This document shows, piece by piece, positions 50,891-64,000 of a stretch of 64,000 nt of DNA (its first letter is position 1; each line of letters begins with the position of its first letter). A program made the translations under genes and the position numbers. The notes beneath the pieces were generated by a model. That model was not told where the DNA came from and did not search any database. It was given only the letters and a program-made list of their open reading frames with translations. The stretch lies in assembly GCF_011397635.1 (NCBI RefSeq), contig NC_064773.1:27813449-27877448 (forward strand), read 5' to 3'. The stretch is from Epinephelus fuscoguttatus (lineage: Eukaryota; Chordata; Actinopteri; Perciformes; Serranidae).

Positions 50891-51374
50891 GTGGGTTTGT
50901 TTTACAACAGAAAATTCAACACTGCTTTGGAAAAGAGGCTTAAAACTTTTTTTGTGCTAGAACAAGTTGCATTTTCTTAACAGCAGCTGTTAAGTTTTGG
51001 ACAGTAACAAAAACATACTGCAGGCTCTGTGGCATGGAGGCTCGTCTCAGGTCAGCAGTAGTACAGACAGGAGCCACACTGTAGCGCAGTTCCACAGCCG
51101 GTCACGGGTCATTGTTGAAAATCAGCTTAGACATCTTTGAGTATTTAGTGTTGCATCTTTACGGAACAGTTGAGGACAGGTGAACATCACCGGGATTACT
51201 GACAAACTTCAATTGTGTGGAGAGGATTTATGGGCATTATGACTTTTGCTGTGGAGTCGTATTATCAACATTTCATGTGAAAAAGTTAAAAGTACTAGAC
51301 AACTAAGTTACAGCAGAGACTACTGAGAGATAGAGTTTGGGCAGCACTTGTTTCAGCCCAAATAGGGAATGCCT

Positions 51375-51420
51375 CACTCTTAACACACATACACACATAC
51401 ACACATATACACACACACAC
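51375..51420. repeat. (AC)n microsatellite in APEX1 3' UTR
   Basis: ACACAC interrupted by T, within the transcribed 3' UTR. Confidence 0.8.
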
Positions 51421-51488
51421 TGGCATACATATTTGCCAAGTCGGAACGGAAGTACTACAGAAACAGTTTAGGCTGCTCAGACATTGAC

Positions 51489-53647
51489 CTACACAGCTAT
51501 GTGCAGAGTGATGGGGCAATGGTCGCTTCCCAAGGCCTTGTTGCGAATCTTGCTGTCGCACAGACCTGGCACCAGGCTGGACGACAGCAGAAAGTAATCG
51601 AGCCTCCAGCCCACGTTCTTTGCGCGGGAGTTCATCATGTAGGTCCAGAAGGTGTAGGCGTTGGTCTGCTCGGGGTACAGCTCGCGGAAGCTGTCGGTGA
51701 AACCGGACTCCAGCAGCTGGCTGAAGCCCTCGCGCTCCGCGGGGGTGAAGCCTGCGCTTTTCTTGTTCCCTTTGGGGTTCTTCAGGTCGATCTCCTGGTG
51801 TGCCACGTTCAGGTCACCACACAGCACCAGGGGCTTCTGCATGTCCAGCTCGCTCAGGTATGCCCGGAAGTCCACGTCCCAGGTTTTGCGGTAATCTAGG
51901 CGCACAAGGCCCCTGCCGGCGTTTGGCACATAGGTGGTCACCAGGAAGAAGTTGGGGAACTCTGCAGTGATGACTCGGCCCTCCTTGTCATGCTCTTCTT
52001 TACCTAGAGCATTGGTTTTAGAGGTTTAGTAAACTAAATGCACTTACTTCACCAGGATTCAAAGACATGTCCAGTTAAATAGTTTTTATAGGTTTGCAAG
52101 AACATTAAAAATGAAGAGTCATGAAACTCGGCAAGGCAAGATCGCAGTGTACAACAATATGTAAAAAATATCATTTACTTTCGTGCAGACAATCATCTAT
52201 ACAGTAAATGTGACACTACTGTTAGCAGCTGGTTAGCTTATGTTAGCATAAAGACCAGTAACAGCTGGCTTGGTTTAAAGATAAAATCTGCCTACCTGCC
52301 CCTCTAGAGCTCACTAATTAACAAGTAATAACTGATTTGTTTGATCAAGAAATTTCATTTTTGGTTAATTTTGCTTTCGATAGCTCGAAACCCTTTAACC
52401 GGTGACTGAGCAGTTAATTTTTAGGAAAATAAAAACTCAAAATGATGTTAAATACAAGTCCAGCATTCCACTGATTTGGTGAGCTTTGGCACCACATTTA
52501 GAGGTGTTGCCATATTTATTTTGTAAAAGTAACATGCTGAAACATAGCGGCCGATGTCCACCCTCTAGTCTCCACTTCGTTGCAAATCTGCAAGTCCTAC
52601 GATGACAAAGCAATGATCTGCCCTACCCTCCCTCTGATTAGCTAGTGCTTGTTGCCTTCGTTGATTGGATTGGATTGGTTAGGTTTAGCAAGAGGAGTGG
52701 ACTGGGTTAGTTAGGATAAGCCAATCAGAAACAGAGTAAGGCAAACCATTCCTTCACTATCCTATAATTTGCAAATTGGCCTTCTGATTAGCTAGCCTTG
52801 GCTGCTCTGCACTGCGTACCGCCTGAGACAAGTGGGAACTAGCTAGCGCCGCTGCTCATTCAGCAAATACCACTCTGTCCTCTGGTCCGGAAAACAAACT
52901 AGAATTTTTTGCCTTTTATAGCGACCACTGTAGTTCAAACTTTGGTTAGGTCTGCTTTGGGCCCAGAGTTAAATTTTTAAAATTACATCATTAGAAGACA
53001 CCACTCACCAATGCCATAGGTGACTTTGAGGGGCTCAGTCTTGCAGAGCATGGCCACACCACTGTAACCCTCCTTTTCATCTGACCCGGCCCAGTACTTG
53101 TGAGGGTACTCGGGCATCGAGGTGATTTCAGCAGGAAGGGATTTCTCTGCACACTTTGTTTCCTGCAGGCACAAAATATCTGGAGCCTCCTCACGCACCC
53201 ACTGTGAGGAAGAGCACATGTGTTTACCCTTAAAACCAGTCTCAGAACTTAAATTGGCATACTTTGCTTTTGTTTACTGCAAACTCACATCCAGGCCCTT
53301 CTTTTTCACCCAGGCCCTCAGGCCATCGACGTTCCAGGAGGTGATCTTCATATTGGCGTCACGTCCGTCTTTGCTGGTCATTTTGTCGGGGGGATCATCG
53401 TACAATACTGGGGCCTCTGGTTCCTTAGGCTTCTTTGCTTTCTTTGCAGAGGCTGTGAGGCGAAATAAATGTATAGGGTCATGAAAAGTGGTAGGCTGCA
53501 CATGTTTTTGTTAGGAAAATGTATTTAAAAGTTGTTTAATGTGTAGAGATCAGTATGTGTTTGTGCATTAGTGAAAGCTGTAGTACCAGAGCCTGAGTCA
53601 TTCTCCCCATCTGCAGCTGCATCCTCTGCATTCTTGCCTCTCTTCAT
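51489..53647 (-). CDS. apex1: Apurinic/apyrimidinic endonuclease 1, complete
   Basis: Coding exons in order on minus: 53647-53587, 53452-53289, 53201-53009, 52003-51489; 310 codons. It cuts the backbone at abasic sites in base excision repair. A lysine-rich nuclear-signal N-terminus ([17 protein letters not shown]) leads into the exonuclease III-like domain from about residue 55. Active-site residues are in place: Asn61 (SWNVDGL), Glu89 (CLQETKC), Tyr164 (YVPNAGRGL), Asp203/Asn205 (LCGDLNVAH), the Asp in GWRLDYFLL, and Asp300/His301 (GSDHCPITL). Residue 58 is Thr in KITSWNVDG, where mammals have the redox Cys65; zebrafish is known to have Thr58, so redox activation is not expected. The first donor is GTACTA, weaker than the others. 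The 5' UTR continues to an acceptor at 53719-53721 and probably a distant exon near 55.5 kb. Confidence 0.95.
52004..53008. other. APEX1 last intron
   Basis: About 1 kb, no exon or transposon recognised. Confidence 0.5.
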
Positions 53648-53865
53648 ACTTGAACTCGCTCGGACCGCAAACACACCTCGCAGACACACGACACGCACAC
53701 ACAACAGCACACGCGCCGCTGGAAAAACAGAAGAGCAATTTAAGTGACGTGTTCATCTGACACTGAGTGTCAAATGCTACAACAACGTACAAGACTAAAA
53801 TTGCTTTTGTTTTATATCATTGTACAGGTGGTCAGACAAAACAAGCAATTTTAAGATGCCACCTT

Positions 53866-53990
53866 GTAGTGGTGGGAAAAAAAAAAAAAAAAAAAAAAAA
53901 ATCGATACAGCGCAGTATTGTGTTATTTTTGTGTGGCAATATCACATCGATACAAAGACACCAAGTATCGATTTTTTTATTTTATATATT
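53866..53990. repeat. Poly-A run with ATCGATAC short element
   Basis: GGGA26-like tract, then ATCGATACAGCGCAGTATTG and ACCAAGTATCGATTTTTT with inverted CGATAC motifs. Probably a short hAT-type remnant in APEX1 intron 1. Confidence 0.4.
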
Positions 53991-54411
53991 ATTAATAATA
54001 CAAATTAAACTTTTGGTAGCCTACTAGAATAATCTAATGAATTGCTTTTTCAGTTAACCACATACACTTTGCTGTAATGAAATGACTGAAGTGAGATGAA
54101 CAGACTACTCAGTTTCATAGAACTGTTGATGTTGACAAAGTCTTCCTTTGGAGACATAATTTGCCACTGGAAAATGGTAATAAACACAGTTTATTGTAAT
54201 ATATCTTATCCCAATACTCAGCATATCCCAACAAGTTTAAAGTCGCAATAATAACAATACAACAATTTAATAGCCTTTAACAGGCTAACCATCTGTTTAA
54301 GGGAAAAAGTCAAGAAATTAATTGATAATGAAAAATAGCTGCATTTATTCCGATTCAACATATTTGAGGTTTTCAGTCGTTATCTCGAAGGGTTGGAACC
54401 AGTGTTTACTA

Positions 54412-54772
54412 AAGCCATGAGCTGCAATGACTGCTCTACTCAATTAGTCGACTGACAGAAAAATAATCGCCAACATTTCTGATGATCGATTAATCGTATT
54501 AATAATTGCTCATGCAAAAAAAAAAAATGCAGTTTTCAGCCTCGCATATGGAATTATCCTGATTTTCTCTGTCTTAAATCTTAACAAACTGAATATCTTT
54601 GGGTTTGGGAATGACAAAACGACATTTTAAGACATCACCTTGGATTTGAGAAACTGGGATGGACGTTTTTCACCATTTACTAACATTTTAAATGCCAAAC
54701 GATTAATCGTTTAATCTAGAAATTAATCAACAGATTATTTGATGATGAAAACAATCATTAATTGCAGCCCTT
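54412..54772. mobile_element. Possible MITE in APEX1 intron 1
   Basis: GAGCTGCAATGACTGCTCTA on the left versus, read inward on minus from the right, AGGGCTGCAATTAATGATTG. The interior is rich in GATTAATCG. Looks like a short inverted-repeat element; no target duplication confirmed. Confidence 0.4.
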
Positions 54773-55467
54773 TTAAGTCTGACCAATGTTTTGCAGTTAA
54801 ATGATAAACTTGCCAGTTCTCTCAGAAGGTTAGACTTTGTTATGGCGACACACACAAAATCAAATGTGCACAAACACTCATACTGACGCATGTTTGCACC
54901 ACGTATCACACTACCGGATGTTGGCTGAACCACGATGCCTCTCTTCTTGTAAGAAATATAAATTCAGCTCAGAGTATATTCATACTACAAAACACCTCCC
55001 TTTCACACCTATGCATTTGTTTTTACAAATGGTGCTGGTCAGCCTGTCAATAAAAGCGTTTTAAAGGCTTCAGTAAATTCTGTGAGCAAGAGGAAGCACG
55101 CCGAACGTTTATTTTGATGCAAGTCGTTGCTGTGAAAGAGTCAAGCACACTTACTACAACATACTGTGATGCTGCGAGCCTCTGGCTGCAAAATTAAATC
55201 TCTATTACACCAGAAGCAATTTGGCACTTTTACGTGTTACACAACATGTTTGAAAGCAAGCTATGCTAACGCTAGCTTCCCCTCTGTGACAAAGAGCACA
55301 GAGGCAGCAGACGGCCTGCACTGAGAATAAATGGATAATGACCAGCAAGCTAATTAGCTTCCTACACAGCCTATTTAATGCATCTACAAATGCAAATCCT
55401 TTTAAATAAAGCCTATACATTTCAAACAGCTACGAGTTTCACTTAAAAAATATGCAAATAATCTTAC

Positions 55468-55900
55468 TTGCACTTTCACAAACACGATGCAAAGACCAGG
55501 CAAGTGCTCCTTCAGTCACTCCCCCCCAAACACACTCACAAAGCACGGCAAAGATTTCTGACCACGTGTTTGCTCTCCTCTGGGACTGTCTAAACATATG
55601 CCTGATTAAAAAAATAAAATAAAAACCACATTTTTATCACATTTTGAATGACAAAAAATATACAACCATAACTGTCATGACACATATTATATTATCCCAA
55701 CATGCTGCTGAAGTAAAACATGATTTAGACAAAGCTTTTTGGTCAGGCCATCTCTGCAGCTGCCTGTGTTTGGGTCCTTCAGCTTCAAATGGAGTAGTCG
55801 AGTTGTAGAAGTTAGCCGAGTGACAGACAATTATTAGTTTAAAAGTTTAATTAGAACTAATTTGGATTAATGTAAACCGGCGAAGGAAAGCAAAAAGCTA
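55468..55900. promoter_or_regulatory. Candidate shared promoter of APEX1 and OSGEP
   Basis: A minus-strand donor-like GTAAGATT at 55460-55467 suggests a non-coding APEX1 first exon just right of it. A CACGTG E-box is at 55563-55568. On plus, AAAGCTAG|GTATAT at about 55900 could be the donor of a non-coding OSGEP first exon. Divergent APEX1/OSGEP transcription is the known vertebrate arrangement; transcription start sites are not visible from sequence. Confidence 0.4.
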
Positions 55901-56210
55901 GGTATATTTATTTGTGTTATTTAATGCAGCGTTAATATATCGTTTAGTCATACGAAGACAGTATAGTGTCACTACTAGCAGCTACACAACCATACAGGGT
56001 GTTTTATTGGGTTAGACGTTAGCTAACATAAATGTGAACAGTATGTACGCATGTTAGGTTTAATGTGGCATTTCATAGGTAAAATATGTGTCGGGAGGGT
56101 TACTGTATACGCAAATGCAGTATCTGTTACATGTCGTATTGTTTCAAATTTAAAAGAACCATTTACAATGTGACAGTTTAATGTTCACATGCTCCCGAGC
56201 ACACTATTAA

Positions 56211-57298
56211 AGGGATAGTTCAGATTTTTTGAAGTGGGGTTTGTATGAGGTATTTATCCATAGACAGTAACTTAGAAGTCAGTCAGCACGCCCCCAGTTT
56301 GAAGAAGCAGGCCCACACTGAAGCTAAGCATTCTACTGCTGTGGAGGGGTCAGCAACACAACTTATTTTAGCTATCTAAGAAAAGTCCCACCTAAAAACG
56401 ATTGTATCAGTAAAGGTGTACGCCATATTTAGATTATATTACCTGCTCATATCACACATTGATTTGAAGGGAGAATGACGCTGTTACATCTCTATTCAAA
56501 GCCAGAAATTTAGTGATTTAATATTGCTGAAAACAAGACCATGTTTCCTCTGATAACTTCAGACTCAGACATTCAGGTGGTTTTCTATGTCATTTTTAAA
56601 GTTTAGATTGTTATTCAGCATAAAATATCAAAACACAAGCTGTACTCACAGAACATTCACCATGCTAACGTGCCTAGCATTTATAACAACCAGAGAGCTA
56701 ATAGATCAATGGCAAAGCATTAGGGAAAAGTAAACACTGATTTTGTAAAACACAAAGTAGCAAATTAACTATCTATGATTGTTAAAAATAAGAAATAACA
56801 CAGCTTAACAACTTAAACAACTCTATTGCGAAGAAAATAACTTCATGTTCACTCTGTTTTACCTCCAAAATCTTTCGCCCGGTATGCTCAGCATCTTAGC
56901 TTTCCCCAGAGCTCACGCAGCAGAGAGGTTGCAACATGACGTTACAAAAAACAGCAGAGCACTTGGCCTCCCCCTCATTGTGTTATTTGCATACAGGCAG
57001 GAGATTTGAGCAGTGCTTTCAAATGAATCCCTGTTTATGTGAGTGTGTGTTGGAGGAAATGGAAATTCAATCAATTTAATGAAAATAAAATGATGGCTTA
57101 ATGTAGGATTAATGTATGTAGGATTTTTTTTTTCTGAAATCTGGGAAGCAATTTTTCTCCCTCAATCATGTTTTTTTTTTTTTATCTTCCTGGGGCATTT
57201 TCGCCCTTTGCCCCCGTCATTTTCTGAAGCTAGACTAGTGGACATTGCAGTTACTAATATTAGACCAAATATAATGTGTAAAATTGGTGCAGTACCCC
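56211..57298. mobile_element. TTAA-flanked MITE (piggyBac- or Kolobok-like)
   Basis: AGGGATAGTTCAGATTTTTT on the left and, read on minus, AGGGGTACTGCACCAATTTT on the right, each next to TTAA (56207-56210, 57299-57302). 1088 bp, no transposase. It lies between the presumed promoter and OSGEP's first coding exon. Confidence 0.75.
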
Positions 57299-57544
57299 TT
57301 TAATATCTCATATTATGGGAACTATTCTGACCACGAGTAAATCGGCGTCCAAGAAAGATAAAGTAATTCTAGGGAAATACACTTACAAAACAGATACTTT
57401 ACTGGTGTAACAAGGTGGTTACTGATGTATGCTTTCTGCCCTCTATGCAAAGACAGAATGTAGTGTGTAATGTATTAGTCTTTACTGCACATTGCTTTTC
57501 TCTTTCCTAAATTTTTGTTTTGTTTTGTTATTTTTTTAGGTGCC

Positions 57545-63002
<5,458 letters not shown>

Positions 63003-63547
63003 TAACTTCAAAATCAGTATGAAGTGTGAAAGAGTCAGGTTTTCTTTGTAGAGTTGCCAAGTTCATCATTCAAAAAGGGACAAGCATACAATAGGAGTCA
63101 GACAGTATGTACACTATTGTATTGTACAGTATTACAACAGTTGTGAAATGCATTGAAATCACAGTGTGAGTCTAAAGTTGCTTAATTTTGACAGGTTACC
63201 CATTTTTGTTCTGTGGAAAAAGTTACTTAACACAAGAACACAAATATTGTCTCTCCTGAATTTGTCATGTTAGCAGAGTAGCAACAACACAAAAGATTCT
63301 TCCTGTCTTTGTAAGTGGAAAACCATAGAAAATGTCCATAGTTCAAACCTGTTTAAGACTCACGGTTTGGTACAAGTTTGGTACAGTGGGGGAAAAAAAG
63401 CAAATGCATAACGATACATATAAGTGTCAAAGACAGACACAATCTTTTTGCCAGGGACTAAGGTAACATTTTGCCCACTGGCACCTTTGGTTAGGTATTT
63501 TATTATAAATATAAAGATCATGTATAAATACTGAACAAACTCTTTCC

Positions 63548-64000
63548 CTAATATAACTCACTACTATATCTTATGGCATACTATAGTATGACTTTTTATT
63601 ACCTTTTTTATGACATACTATTCCATGACTTTTTATAACTTTTTTAAAGTATGCTATTCTGTGTTTTTTTTTATGACTTTATGACATACTTTACTATGAC
63701 TTTTTGTAACAAACTATACTATGACTTTTTATGACATTTTGTTGACATACTATACTATGACTTTTTATAACAAACTATACTATGACTTTTTATGACAATC
63801 TATACTATGACTTTTTATAACAATCTATACTATGACTTTTTATGACATTTTGTTGACATACTATACTATGACTTTTTATAACAAACTATACTATGACTTT
63901 TTATGACATTTTGTTGACATACTATACAATGACTTTTTATAACAATCTATACTATGACTTTTTATGACATTTTGTTGACATACTATACTATGACTTTTTA
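63548..64000. repeat. Tandem array, 25- and 36-bp units in a roughly 61-bp higher-order period, continuing past the window
   Basis: Common core ACTATACTATGACTTTTTAT is followed by either AACAA (25-bp unit) or GACATTTTGTTGACAT (36-bp unit). The two alternate for much of 63700-64000. Units left of 63700 are diverged (CTATTCCATGACTTTTTATA). Array length is unknown. Confidence 0.9.

Noticed and set aside
51501-51899. 132-codon plus-strand open frame
   Set aside because: Antisense of the last APEX1 exon.
63548-64000. CRISPR-like regular array
   Set aside because: Units are directly tandem without unique spacers, in a vertebrate genome.

Overview
This is a ray-finned (teleost) fish nuclear genome window. 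Genes are split by GT-AG introns, the proteins read as vertebrate orthologues, and the space between exons is filled with fish-type transposons: Tc1, hAT, Harbinger, L2/Rex-type LINEs, tRNA-headed SINEs and a TTAA-flanked element. There is no bacterial gene layout, CRISPR array or complete virus.

Layout. 1-1377 is a truncated PIF/Harbinger element. 2242-2675 (minus) is the first coding exon of selenoprotein O; the rest lies off the left edge. 2.7-29 kb is a repeat-rich stretch with no intact host gene that I recognise, but it holds two blocks (6985-7430 and 11285-11870) of a decayed copy of the TIN2/zinc-finger gene found further right. 30007-35442 (plus) is a complete six-exon NXPE-family gene of 553 codons. 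39491-50002 (plus) is the most unusual locus. Five small exons encode a domain that aligns with the N-terminal (TRFH-like) domain of the shelterin protein TIN2. A linker exon then ends in phase 1 and can join either of two paralogous C2H2 zinc-finger terminal exons (46037-47160 or 48735-50002), both with phase-compatible acceptors. 51489-53647 (minus) is a complete APEX1 of 310 codons that has Thr58 where mammals have the redox cysteine. 57545-62820 (plus) is OSGEP/Kae1 without its last exon(s). APEX1 and OSGEP are head to head, as in mammals. The right edge is a tandem array with an approximately 61-bp higher-order unit.

How the genes relate. APEX1 (base excision repair), OSGEP (KEOPS complex, tRNA t6A synthesis and telomere biology) and a TIN2-domain zinc-finger gene all touch nucleic-acid maintenance. 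Only the APEX1-OSGEP pair has an obvious shared-promoter arrangement. A dispersed repeat family (copies near 21.2, 26.0, 27.5-29.3, 36.3-38.5, 47.8-48.4 and 61.2-62.2 kb) carries seven perfect 15-bp palindromic oestrogen response elements, several next to the TCAAGGTCA half-site motif. One lies about 1 kb upstream of the NXPE start codon and two lie just before the alternative zinc-finger exon.

Limits: exon joins come from reading frames, splice consensus and remembered family features. No alignment, RNA or database search was run. Repeat classes are assigned from protein motifs, terminal repeats and target-site duplications, so boundaries are approximate unless a duplication is quoted.
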